DNA of 64,000 nucleotides from Nitrospirota bacterium (GTDB lineage Bacteria; Nitrospirota; Thermodesulfovibrionia; Thermodesulfovibrionales; UBA6898), in NCBI GenBank assembly GCA_003252075.1, contig QKDO01000035.1, positions 1 through 64,000 of the forward strand. The letters are read 5' to 3'. The notes beneath the pieces were generated by a model. It had not been told where the DNA came from. It made no database searches and worked only from the letters and a program-made list of their open reading frames with translations. Positions 36,030 to 46,000 of the stretch are shown in pieces (positions within the stretch are counted from its first letter, which is position 1; each line of letters starts with the position of its first letter). The position numbers and the translations under genes were made by a program.

Positions 36030-37229
36030 CTATTTCACGGGTACAAGCTTCTGAACAGCCTGCCTGATTCTCTCCATCCCCTTCCTGATATCCTCAAGAG
36101 ACGTAGCATAGGAAATTCTCAGGTAGTTGTCGTCTCCGAATGCATCGCCCGGAACGAGCGCCACCCTGGCTTCCTCCAGCAGATAGAGGGCAAGATCCGT
36201 GGAAGAAGCTATGGTTTTTTCATGAAACCGGGAACCGTATATGTTTGCGGTGTTCGGAAACGCATAAAACGCACCGTTCGGTATCATGCAGTGCATGCCC
36301 GGTATCGTGTTCAACTCCTTCACGATGAATGTTCTCCGTCTATCGAACTCAGAGCGCATGACCGCGATGAAATCCTGAGAGCCGTTCAAGGCCTCAACCG
36401 CGGCCTTCTGCGTTACTGAGGTCGGGTTTGAGGTTGACTGGCTTTGGATGTTCGTCATGGCCTTGATCACATCAGCAGGTCCTGCGGCATATCCCAGCCT
36501 CCAGCCTGTCATGGCATGAGATTTTGAGAGTCCATTGACGACGATCGTCCTTGCCTTGATCTCAGCATTAAGAGAGGCTATGCTGATATGAACAGCATCA
36601 CCGTAAACCAGTTTTTCGTAGATCTCGTCCGATATGACATAGAAATTGTGCTTGACCGCAAGCTCTGCTATCTTTTCGAGCGTCTTTCGGTCATACAGCA
36701 TGCCTGTGGGATTTGACGGGGAGTTCAGAATAAGGGCCTTCGTCCTGTCGGTGATTGCTGCCTCAAGGGCCTCAGGTTTCACCACAAAAGAATCCTTCTC
36801 AAGCGTCTGCACAAATACCGGCTTCGCATCGTTCAGCAGCACCTGGTCAGGGTAGGAAACCCAGTAGGGAGAGGGAATGAGCACCTCATCCCCGGGACCG
36901 TAAAGGGCCTGTGCAATGTTATACAGACTGTGTTTAGCTCCGCACGACACCATGACCTCTTCGCGCTTATAGGGTATGCGGTTATCGGCATGGAGCTTGT
37001 TGATGATCGCATCCTTCAGGGGGTCGATCCCTCCGACCGGCGTATATTTGGTAAAACCTTCCCGGATGGCCCTGCACGCTGCCTCTTTGATATTATCCGG
37101 AGTATCGAAATCGGGCTCGCCGACGCCGAAGTTGATAACATCGATTCCTGAGGCCTTCATTGCCTTGGCCCGCGAATCAATGGCAAGCGTGGGAGAAGGC
37201 TTGATCTTTTGTGCCCGTGGTGAAAGCAT
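36030..37229 (-). CDS. aspC: Class I aspartate-type aminotransferase
   Basis: The 399-residue protein is a fold-type I PLP aminotransferase of subgroup I-gamma, usually aspartate or aspartate/prephenate aminotransferase. It has INFGVGEPDFDTP near residue 33, the Asn/Asp/Tyr region ISDEIYEKLVYGD near 200, the PLP lysine in GLSKSHAMTGWRLGY near 233, and the substrate Arg in NYLRISYA near the C-terminus. I use ATG 37229, which has AAAGGA seven bases upstream; ATG 37235 is two codons earlier with the same motif too close. Exact amino acid preference cannot be settled from sequence. Confidence 0.9.
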   Translation of the reverse strand: MLSPRAQKIKPSPTLAIDSRAKAMKASGIDVINFGVGEPDFDTPDNIKEAACRAIREGFTKYTPVGGIDPLKDAIINKLHADNRIPYKREEVMVSCGAKHSLYNIAQALYGPGDEVLIPSPYWVSYPDQVLLNDAKPVFVQTLEKDSFVVKPEALEAAITDRTKALILNSPSNPTGMLYDRKTLEKIAELAVKHNFYVISDEIYEKLVYGDAVHISIASLNAEIKARTIVVNGLSKSHAMTGWRLGYAAGPADVIKAMTNIQSQSTSNPTSVTQKAAVEALNGSQDFIAVMRSEFDRRRTFIVKELNTIPGMHCMIPNGAFYAFPNTANIYGSRFHEKTIASSTDLALYLLEEARVALVPGDAFGDDNYLRISYATSLEDIRKGMERIRQAVQKLVPVK

Positions 37230-37385
37230 GCTCATGTCCTTTCTGCTGCGCGTTCTGCGTCGATATTGTAAAACATTTGCCTATGCTATGCAATGGTCAT
37301 AGCCTTATTCCTACGCCTTTTTTCATTATTCAGGAAATATTTCACTTGATTAAAATTCATACAATGCGCAATTATAAATAGCATT

Positions 37386-38498
37386 ATGATTGAAACCCTC
37401 CCCTCATTAACAATAAAGGGAAAGACCATTCCCGTACCAATCATTCAGGGCGGAATGGGTGTGGGCGTATCGTTGCATCCCCTTGCAAGCGCCGTAGCCA
37501 GAGAAGGCGGCGTCGGTATCGTATCGAGTGCATGCCTTGACCGTCTGGTGTCAAAAAGGACGGGGAAAAAACGCAACTCTTACGAGGCCGCCTATGAAGA
37601 GGTTTCCCTTGCGAAGAGCAGTGGTGGTATTGCCGGCATCAACATTATGTGTGCACTTGCCCGCGATTATAATGACTCCGTAAAGGGTGCCCTTGATGCC
37701 GGAGCCGATGTTATCATCTCAGGGGCTGGCCTTCCGCTTACGCTGCCAGCCGTTCAGGACCCTAAGGACACTGCCCTGATACCGATCGTCTCTTCCGCGC
37801 GCGCCCTTGATATCATCTGCAAGAAATGGGAAAAACTCGGATACCGTCCCGATGCTGTCGTCCTCGAAGGGCCGCTTGCGGGTGGCCACCTCGGATTCAA
37901 GATGGACCAGATAGCAACGAACGAGAATAAGCTTGAGAACCTTCTTCCTCCAGTCAGAGACATGGCAAAGAAATACGGAGACTTTCCGATCATCGTAGCA
38001 GGAGGCATATACACCTATGACGATATCACGGGCTATCTGAAAGAAGGTGCCGCCGGCGTTCAAATGGGTACGCGATTCCTTGCAACAGAGGAAAGCAGCG
38101 CTTCGTCCGATTACAAGGGCTCTGTTATTGCGGCCAGGGAAAGCGATATCATCGTTGCATATGATCCCGGATCGCCCTGCGGACTTCCCTTCAGGATTAT
38201 CAGGCAGTCTCCGATGTATGTTTCTGCGCTCTCGAAAAAAAGAGCGCCAAAATGCGACAAGGGGTATGTGCTTCAGAAAGACAGCGAAGGAAAATACAGC
38301 ATCTGCCCCGCAAAGATAAGCAACGAGCATCATTTCTGCATCTGTAATGGCCTGCTGAGCTCTGCAGGCTATAATGAGAACGAGGAAGAGCCTCTCTACA
38401 CGGTAGGAACAAACGCCTCCAGGATAGATAAGATCATACCGGTAAGGAGTCTCATGCAGGAGCTTACCGGCAAAGCCTGCGTGCCCGCGTCAGTTTAA
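37386..38498 (+). CDS. Nitronate monooxygenase family flavoprotein
   Basis: The 370-residue protein is an FMN-dependent TIM-barrel enzyme of the nitronate monooxygenase / 2-nitropropane dioxygenase group. The N-terminus has PIIQGGMGVGVS near residue 18, GIAGINIMCA near 77 and ADVIISGAGLPL near 108. FMN-binding stretches VLEGPLAGGHLG (about 158) and VAGGIYTYDD, GVQMGTRFLATEES (about 205-235) follow. The C-terminal 90 residues are Cys-rich (CPAKISNEHHFCICNG), a feature of one subgroup also annotated near enoyl-reductase FabK. The natural substrate is uncertain. It is a single gene on the plus strand. Confidence 0.88.
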   Translation: MIETLPSLTIKGKTIPVPIIQGGMGVGVSLHPLASAVAREGGVGIVSSACLDRLVSKRTGKKRNSYEAAYEEVSLAKSSGGIAGINIMCALARDYNDSVKGALDAGADVIISGAGLPLTLPAVQDPKDTALIPIVSSARALDIICKKWEKLGYRPDAVVLEGPLAGGHLGFKMDQIATNENKLENLLPPVRDMAKKYGDFPIIVAGGIYTYDDITGYLKEGAAGVQMGTRFLATEESSASSDYKGSVIAARESDIIVAYDPGSPCGLPFRIIRQSPMYVSALSKKRAPKCDKGYVLQKDSEGKYSICPAKISNEHHFCICNGLLSSAGYNENEEEPLYTVGTNASRIDKIIPVRSLMQELTGKACVPASV

Positions 38499-39754
38499 TC
38501 CCTTTTTGCATTCTCCCTGCCTGTGTTCGGCACTCCACCCCTAACCCTGATCACCATGACGAGCCCTGCAATGAAGAACAGGGAGACTGCCAGTATTGCA
38601 GGTCTCTGGCTCCCGAATGTCGAAGAGATATACCCAAAGACCAGCGGACCGATAACCGCTGATGATTTCCCCACAAGTGCATAGATCCCGAAGTATTCGC
38701 TTTCCTTACCCTGAGGAATGAACTGAATGAAGAAAGCTCTGCTGGCAGCCTGGACCGTGCCAAGCCCGAGCCCTGCCACAGACGCCATTAGGAAAAAATG
38801 CATTTTATCGGAAATGACATACGCTGACGCAGAAACTGCTGCCCAGAGAATAAGGGAGAGCACAACGATCTTTTTTGGTCCCCATACATCCATAGGCTTC
38901 GCCATGGCAAAGGCTCCTGCAAGCGCTGTTATCTGAACAATGAGGTAGAGTGCTATCAGTTCCTGCGTGCCAAACCCGAGCGTAGTAGCTGCAAAAATGC
39001 TCGAGAATACGATGACCGTATTTACGCCGTCCTCATACACGAGGAATGAAATCATAAACTTTCTCATTTCACGGTCGCCGAAGATCTCCCGCATGACCGC
39101 CAGGTAGTAATTCCATCCTTTCGTTGCTGCCATGAAAACAGTAACATTGGTCTTTTCATCCCCCGGGAGAAAGAGAAAAGCCGGGAGAGAAAAGACAGCA
39201 AAAAAGAACGAGACCATGATCCATGTCTCTGCAAACCGTCCCGATTTTATGAGGGCGAGCGCAAAAAGCAGGGAAAGGATAGACCCCGCATACCCTACAC
39301 CATACCCCCAGGCAGAAACCCTTCCCTGGAATTCGCGTTGAGTAATGCCGGGCAGAAAGGAATTGTAAAATACCAGCCCGCCTTCCATACCGATATTTGC
39401 GAGAAGAATAAGGAAAAAACCTTCAAGGACCATGCCTTTTCGCAAAAATGGAAAGAGGGACACCGAGATGACACAGGCAGCAGTATAGAAAAAAAGGAGC
39501 CGTTTTCGTCTCCCGCTGTAGTCGGCAACTCCTCCCAAAAAAGGCGATGTGAGCGCCACGAAGGCCATGCTGAGAGATATCGCCCTTCCCCACCATAGAT
39601 CGCCCCGTCCCGTTGCATTTCCTGCAATGGAGGAGACATAGAACACGGGGAAAATAACGGCTGCGATGACAGCAGAATAGCTTGAGTTGGCAAAATCAAA
39701 GAGACACCAGCTGACAAGCTGCCTGCGATTGAACCAACTCATGGCCGTCGGCAC
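38495..39754 (-). CDS. MFS transporter, UMF1/Atg22 type
   Basis: The 419-residue integral membrane protein has 11-12 hydrophobic segments. The opening WCLFDFANSSYSAVIAAVIFP is typical of the UMF1 family, related to yeast Atg22 vacuolar amino acid exporters. GGVADYSGRRKRLLFF near residue 73 is the MFS loop 2-3 motif, and a second conserved segment reads GTVQAASRAFFIQFIPQGKESEYFG near 328 in outline. It overlaps the convergent nitronate monooxygenase gene by 4 bases. Substrate is unknown; small amino acids or related solutes are suggested by family only. Confidence 0.88.
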   Translation of the reverse strand: MPTAMSWFNRRQLVSWCLFDFANSSYSAVIAAVIFPVFYVSSIAGNATGRGDLWWGRAISLSMAFVALTSPFLGGVADYSGRRKRLLFFYTAACVISVSLFPFLRKGMVLEGFFLILLANIGMEGGLVFYNSFLPGITQREFQGRVSAWGYGVGYAGSILSLLFALALIKSGRFAETWIMVSFFFAVFSLPAFLFLPGDEKTNVTVFMAATKGWNYYLAVMREIFGDREMRKFMISFLVYEDGVNTVIVFSSIFAATTLGFGTQELIALYLIVQITALAGAFAMAKPMDVWGPKKIVVLSLILWAAVSASAYVISDKMHFFLMASVAGLGLGTVQAASRAFFIQFIPQGKESEYFGIYALVGKSSAVIGPLVFGYISSTFGSQRPAILAVSLFFIAGLVMVIRVRGGVPNTGRENAKRD

Positions 39755-39769
39755 GTCAAATAAGATATA

Positions 39770-40264
39770 TCAGTCGAGAAAGATCCTGATATAGGCATCT
39801 TTTCTCAACCCCCTGAGCGTTTCTTTCAGGCGCTTGTTCAGCTCTTTCTCCGTGAGGTACGTATCTATCTCATCCCTCACGTCTTCGAATTCTTTGCCAG
39901 CGAATTCGGCCTTGTTCTCATTGTAAAACTTTTCGATATCATCCTCACCCACGCGTATAAAGGCACGGATCTTCAGGTCAATATACTCGTTCATCACCTG
40001 TTCCACTGACGCTGATTCTATACGATATTTTCGCGCTTCCCTCAGCAGGAGAATTCTGTTGATCATCGTTTCAAGAACTTCTCCCATCGCGATGTCAGGT
40101 GATATTTTCGCCGTATTCCGGTACTGTTCATCGAGCTCGCTCATGGTTATGGCCTGGTCATCCACAAAGGCGATGACCCGATCACTGATGCCGGCGCGGC
40201 TGTTGCCCGCAGGGAGTAATACGTGAAGCGCGATGCAAAGTAACATCATAATACTACGCTTCAC
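39770..40264 (-). CDS. SurA N-terminal-like periplasmic protein without PPIase domain
   Basis: The 164-residue product has a signal peptide (about 1-24, ending PAGNSRA) followed by the SurA N-terminal chaperone pattern: ISDRVIAFVDDQAITMSELD, then METMINRILLLREARKY-type helices and a C-terminal helix. The parvulin (peptidyl-prolyl isomerase) domains of SurA are absent, so it resembles the chaperone core alone. I place the start at GTG 40264, where AAGGCGG precedes it and the signal peptide begins; the frame is open to 40330 inside the Omp85 gene. Location directly after Omp85 and TamB suggests a role in outer membrane protein handling. Confidence 0.78.
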   Translation of the reverse strand: MKRSIMMLLCIALHVLLPAGNSRAGISDRVIAFVDDQAITMSELDEQYRNTAKISPDIAMGEVLETMINRILLLREARKYRIESASVEQVMNEYIDLKIRAFIRVGEDDIEKFYNENKAEFAGKEFEDVRDEIDTYLTEKELNKRLKETLRGLRKDAYIRIFLD

Positions 40265-40283
40265 GCTTACCGCCTTACGCACC

Positions 40284-43007
40284 CTAAAAAGCTTGGCCAA
40301 TACTGAAATGCAGTTCACCTTTGCTCTCATCCCTGCCTCTTTTAAGTTTAATGCCGTAGTCTACCCGAAGGGGCCCCACAGGCGTTGCGTACCGCAACCC
40401 TAGCCCGGTGGTAAACTTGATATCCAGCGGATCAATATCGTTCGCCTTGACCCAGACATTGCCAAAATCAAGGAATGGCACGATGCTGAATCCTCTTCCG
40501 ATATTCGTTCTGAACTCGATGCTGCCCATCGCAAATGCATTGCCGCCGGTTGGATTGTTGTCAGCACCTCTCGGACCGAGATTGTCTTGTTCGTATCCGC
40601 GCACAGAAAATCTTCCGCCGAGAAAGAACCTCTCTACAAGGGGAAGCTCACTTGTACCGTTATACCCGTATGCAATGCCGCCCCTGGCTGACAGGGCAAG
40701 AACAATGCGCTTGTACAGCTGGTGAAAGGTACTTGCATACAGCGTCGTCTTCACAAAATTCGTTTCAGAAAATAACAGGGATGAAGCGACCTTTACTGAG
40801 AGGCCGGCAACGATCCCCCGTGTTGGATCAAAGGGATTGTCGCGCGTATCATATACCAATGATGGCCGTATAGAACTAATTGCAAGGGTTCCGACGTCTT
40901 CCTTGCTGAGGATCACATCCGGCTGTACATCAGATGTTCTGACAATGGAATATTCATAATAGAGCTCCGCCTTAAGCGAATCGGTAAGCTGCTTCTCAAC
41001 GCCGGCACTTGCGGCGTATCGCTCGATGCGATAGCGGACCTCCCGCCCCGGAACGGATATCTCCTTCTTGTTCTCGTAGAGGAAGAGAGCTCGGAACGGC
41101 AGCTGCTTGCCGAGAAACCACGGCTCGGTGTACTGTATGATATAGCGTTGCTGCAGAGTGCTGAGTTCTCCCCTGAGAAGCCCCTGCCGGTTCATGCCCC
41201 AGAGGTTACGGTAACTCACTTCTGCATAACCCCGGAACTCTTCATAGTCCGCATATCCGACGCCGAACTCATACGCGCCGGCATTGCCTTCCTTGACCTT
41301 CACCAGAAGGTCCTTTACCCCCTCACCGGCATTGTGGGGCTCTATTCCTACATCATCAAACAGCCCGAGCTTGTAGAGCTTCCGCCTTTCCTCAGCAAGC
41401 GTTTTGAAGCTGTAAGGTTGTCCCTCGTCCATCACGATTTCTCTCCGTATAACCTTATAGCGTGTTCGTTCATTTCCGGCTACAACCATTTTCCCGATGC
41501 GAACTTTTGTCCCTTCAATAACGGTAAAAACAACCGTAACTTTATGGCCTTCAATCGTGCGCTGTACCAGCACGTCAACGTTCAGATTTCCTGCATTGAC
41601 ATAGGAATCGATTATCCTGAAACGAGCATCGGAAATATCCACCTCATTATAGGGGTCACCGACCTTTAGGGCGCTGACAGCCAAGAGCTTGGCACGAGCA
41701 TCGTCCGGAACCCCCTGGATATCGATCGATCCAATGAGCGTCCTGTCACCTTCGGTAACAACCACAGCGATATCCGCCCGCTCCTGCTGCATGTCTATCG
41801 TATCTTCAATCTCATGTATGGTTGCATCAAGGTACCCGAGTGCGCGGTAGAACTCCTGCAGCGTCTCCCGGTCCCTATCTTTGAGGTCCGGGTTGAAATA
41901 CTCGCCTTCTTTCAGCGACATGACATTCTTTAGGCTCTGAGGCGGAAGAGAACTTCCGGTAATCTGGATAGCTCGCGTCTTTATCCTCAGGCCTTCAAAG
42001 ACAAAAAATGACACCTCGATCGTGCCTTTATCTTTTTTCGTGACAGGAGCCACCTGAGCAAAGGGAAAGCCTTCGCTATGATACAGGGCCAGCATTCTCA
42101 TGACCGCTTCGTCCACGATCTCGTCGTTCACCGTCTCCACTTCAAAAAATGGCACCTCTTTCCGAAGACGCTTTGTCGATATGGCACTGTTACCTTCAAT
42201 GAGAACCGTGAGCTGAGGTCCCGGATCAAGCGTTATAGTCAGCACTCCCGCCTCAAAAGTATACGGACCTGCAACAGGATGGTAATAGTCGGCCTTTCGG
42301 AGCTTGGCCTGAATCCTCTTCAGTTCGTCCCTGACCCTGAACTGGTCATAGATGTCACCTGCAGACACTCTCAGGTCGTCCGGGGCAACGATATTTGTGC
42401 CCGCTATCTGAATCTGACGTATCACCAGCGGGGGACCTGCATCGACGTTCACGACAAGCTCCACACGGTATGGTTTTTTTGTCGGTTCGGCACTGATATG
42501 GACTACAGCCTCCGGGTAGCCCAATAAGGCAAATTTCTCCTTCAGGTCGCGTTCGGCCTGAGCCATGAGATCGAACCGCATGACCTCCCCTTCCTTCATG
42601 GTCAGCAGGGTTCTTATCTTCTTCCCGGAAAGGACGTGATCACCCTGTACAGAAACCTTAGCAATCCTGTCCTTTTCCTGTACTATGACCATGACATCAG
42701 CAGGTTCACGGTCATTCGTCTGAATTGACATTTGTTCGAATATACCCTTCAGAAATGCCCGCTTGATGCCTGTCCGCACCTTCTCGGCATCGATCTGTTT
42801 TCCTTCAGCCAGGTCCAGCAAATCCAGCAATTCTTCCCTGCTTGCAGAATAAAGGCCCTGGATCGTAATGGTCCCGACCGTGGCGGCAGCGGCAGGCGCA
42901 GCAGAGAGAACCAGGTAAAGGAAAAGGTAGAAACAAAACGAAGCGACCCTGCTCGGGAAGGTTGTTCTGCCTATACCGTGTGGTGTTCTATCGTCGCTTT
43001 TTCTCAA
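40284..43007 (-). CDS. Omp85 outer membrane assembly protein with seven POTRA repeats
   Basis: The 907-residue protein has a signal peptide (about 20-42), seven POTRA-like repeats, and a 16-strand barrel (about 577-907). I count repeats starting near residues 43, 114, 196, 266, 343, 423 and 503, each with a strand-turn such as VSVQGDHVLSG, IQIAGTNIVAP or MVVAGNERTRY. BamA normally has five and TamA three. The barrel contains FSVRGYEQDNLGP, the lid-loop VRGF-type motif, and ends GQAF, an aromatic C-terminus. Adjacent TamB suggests a TamA-like role, while the length is more BamA-like. It could serve both functions. Confidence 0.88.
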   Translation of the reverse strand: MRKSDDRTPHGIGRTTFPSRVASFCFYLFLYLVLSAAPAAAATVGTITIQGLYSASREELLDLLDLAEGKQIDAEKVRTGIKRAFLKGIFEQMSIQTNDREPADVMVIVQEKDRIAKVSVQGDHVLSGKKIRTLLTMKEGEVMRFDLMAQAERDLKEKFALLGYPEAVVHISAEPTKKPYRVELVVNVDAGPPLVIRQIQIAGTNIVAPDDLRVSAGDIYDQFRVRDELKRIQAKLRKADYYHPVAGPYTFEAGVLTITLDPGPQLTVLIEGNSAISTKRLRKEVPFFEVETVNDEIVDEAVMRMLALYHSEGFPFAQVAPVTKKDKGTIEVSFFVFEGLRIKTRAIQITGSSLPPQSLKNVMSLKEGEYFNPDLKDRDRETLQEFYRALGYLDATIHEIEDTIDMQQERADIAVVVTEGDRTLIGSIDIQGVPDDARAKLLAVSALKVGDPYNEVDISDARFRIIDSYVNAGNLNVDVLVQRTIEGHKVTVVFTVIEGTKVRIGKMVVAGNERTRYKVIRREIVMDEGQPYSFKTLAEERRKLYKLGLFDDVGIEPHNAGEGVKDLLVKVKEGNAGAYEFGVGYADYEEFRGYAEVSYRNLWGMNRQGLLRGELSTLQQRYIIQYTEPWFLGKQLPFRALFLYENKKEISVPGREVRYRIERYAASAGVEKQLTDSLKAELYYEYSIVRTSDVQPDVILSKEDVGTLAISSIRPSLVYDTRDNPFDPTRGIVAGLSVKVASSLLFSETNFVKTTLYASTFHQLYKRIVLALSARGGIAYGYNGTSELPLVERFFLGGRFSVRGYEQDNLGPRGADNNPTGGNAFAMGSIEFRTNIGRGFSIVPFLDFGNVWVKANDIDPLDIKFTTGLGLRYATPVGPLRVDYGIKLKRGRDESKGELHFSIGQAF

Positions 43008-43036
43008 CCTGTACTCTCACCTCAGGCGTTGTTTTC

Positions 43037-46000
43037 TTACTTGAACTCAAAGCGGAAACGGATATCTCCTCCCGTGATGCCGCGTTCATCACGCACCCCT
43101 ACCAGGGAAACGTTCTTGCTCATAAAGTACTCAAGCTTAACGATCTGTTCTTCCATGGTACCTACCGCAGTCCCTAAGGTAACAAAGACCTTGTCTCCCA
43201 GAAGACGCTTGGATACGGTAACCCGCGGTTCGACCGTACCAGTCGACTTCGAGACGTACGGATCCACCTGAAAACGGTCAAGTCCTGTTATGGAGCGGAG
43301 ACGCTCCTCAAACACATCCTGCACTTTACCGGTCACAAAAGATGTGGCCTCACCAGCTCCGATGCCTGCCTCGAGTCCCTTGGCACCGCTGCCCGTCTGT
43401 CCTACCGTCAGGAGCGCCAGAACGTCCATTTCCTTGAGCGGGGGGTCAGAAGACAAGGACATGCTGAAACGGTCCAGCTGTCCTTCGAGGTTCATCTTTA
43501 TTTTGTAGCCCTTCACGACCGTGTCCGCAGCGATCGAAAAGTATGGATTCAGGCGGTTCGGGTCAGAAAAATCTGCACTTGCGTGGAGGATGTTGAACTC
43601 ATTATTCCTGAAAAAGACCTTCCCTTCACTGGTCTCCAGTCTGCCGAGGAGCGAAGGCCGGTATATCTTGCCCCTGAGGACCATGTCCGCGCCGACTACT
43701 GCCCTTGCCACATTGTTATCGATGATGATGTTGTTTTGACCCGTTATCTTGATGTTCAGATCGGCTTTCGCAAGATTGGATATGTCGGCCTTGAATGTTT
43801 CTGCCTTTTTCGTCTGGAGCAGCCAGCTCTTCCAGTCGATCCGCTCCCGGTAGCGGGCCCTGTTGATATCGATATTTCCTGAGACCATCTGTGCTTCGGG
43901 AGTTCCCTTGTAGAGAAGGCTACCGCCAAAATTAACGCTGAAGTCATTGGAGATGGAACTGGTAACATTTTTCATCTTGGCCTCGACGTAGAACCGTGAA
44001 AATGCAAATCTCTTCAGATACAGGATGCCGGAAAAATCAAGATCACCGCCGCCGATCTTTCCGCTGAGCTGTTGCAATACCACACGGTCATTATCCATGT
44101 ACAGATACCCCTTCAGATCGGTAATCCTGTATGCGGGATATTCTTTCAGACCCACGGAACCATCTGTAAGGGTAATGCCGCCGTTGATTTTCGGTTTTTC
44201 CCATTCACCGCTAATGCCGATAACAAAATCGGCCTCTCCCTTCAGCACCCCCAGTTTTGCAGAAAGGCTTTTGAAGGGTGAAAGGGCTGACCTCCCCTCG
44301 ATCGTAACATTATAGCTGCCGCCGAATCTCAGCGAACCGGAACTTCGCAAAAGCGTGCTGCCGCTTCGCAAGGCAATCCTTCCCAGAGACAATTCCCGGT
44401 CCTTAATGCCCAACGTGATCTCCTCTTCATTGGTAAAGCTGTATCCGTACATCGAGAGGACCATGTGCTTTATGCCTGCAGTGCCGGTAATATGTTCGCG
44501 GTCGCCATGAAGGGTGACATTGCCGTTCAGGCTCAGAATAAGGTCCTCAGGAACGTCCTTAAGCACGGAGGTGATGAGGAAGTCATATCTGCCGGTCTGA
44601 ACGTCCATATCAGCCTCCCAGGGTATGTCTCCGTCAATGCGTCCTTTTGCAGAAATGGTGATCCTGTCATTGATAAGCTTTGCCCTTGCCGTGAACTCTT
44701 TATTCCTGAGCGCTGCATGAATAACACCTGTCCCGACCGATTTTCCCCTGAGTACCCCTTCTATCATCCGCGCCTCAAACAGTATGGTCGGATTATCGAA
44801 TGTACCCCTACCCTCCGATGTAAGGGCTGCGATTACCTCTCCTTTGATCGGCCGCTGTATGACTTCGCTGAGGCGGATCCTGTCGGATGATGCCTTATAG
44901 GAAAATGTGTCGTCAGGATAAATAGTGAAGTCAGCACGCAGCGTCGAATCACCCTGTTTCGCCGCTATGTCCGTGAAGTCGATCCTCGACGAAGCATACC
45001 GGAAGTTGAATGAAGCAGCATCGACAGGAACATCATAGAATGTAGCCTTGTCAAAGGAGACCTCAGCTCGGACCGCAGGGAGTTTTCCCGGTCCGTCCAG
45101 GTGCGCCGTGGCAGAAAAGCGCCCGCTACCCGAGAACTGCGGATAGAAGATCTTTACGAATTCATTGGCATCGATATCCTTCAGAACAGCCCGCAGGCCC
45201 CACGTTGGCGCTTCAACGTCAAAAAGTGTCTTGGCCCCCGTAAATGCGATATTCCCTGAGAGACTGACAGATTCAGGCTGCCTGCCGGCGGTCAGCTCCC
45301 TGACCTGGAGCAGGTTCTTCCGGTAGGTAATGTCTGCGGAGACGTCTCCTGCCGGATAGGTCTTGATCACCGCACCCGCAAGATTCACTCTGCCACTGAG
45401 CATTGGATCATCAAAGGTGCCGCTGATCTTCCCCCTGAAGGCTGCTGCGCCCTTCAGGAAATCGACATAGGGAGAGGCCAGATCATTGATATCCGTCGTC
45501 TTTAGGTCACCCGCAAGATCAAGCGTCCCCCTGCTGATATCGACTATGCCGCCTGCGACAGCACCAGTCTTTCCGGTCTTCATGGTCACCTCTTTCAGCG
45601 TAAGCCTGTCCCCTTCCAGCTTATATGTGCCGGTCAGGTTCTTGACCCTGCCGAGGAGGTCATCACCCGTCTCACTGCTCAGATAGTCGAATCTCCCTTC
45701 GGGAGCGAAGTCAGACCCGGAATGATGCAGCGTTCCGTTCACGCTTCCGGCAGGAATGCCGGGGTCCCAGCCAATAAGACCGAAGAGCGGTTTGCTGTCT
45801 GCATGTTCAAAGGCAATGTCGAGGGTAAATTGGTTGACAGACGGAAGCGTTATCGATGCCGAGGCTTTTGCCGTGCCATTATAGAGAGAGCCCGCACCAT
45901 TCAGAAAGCTCAACACTCCTTTTTCATACTGGACATCGCAGGTGAGCCTATCGATGTCAACCTTGTACAGGTTGCCCTTTGTGATGGTGGCCGTTCCCCG

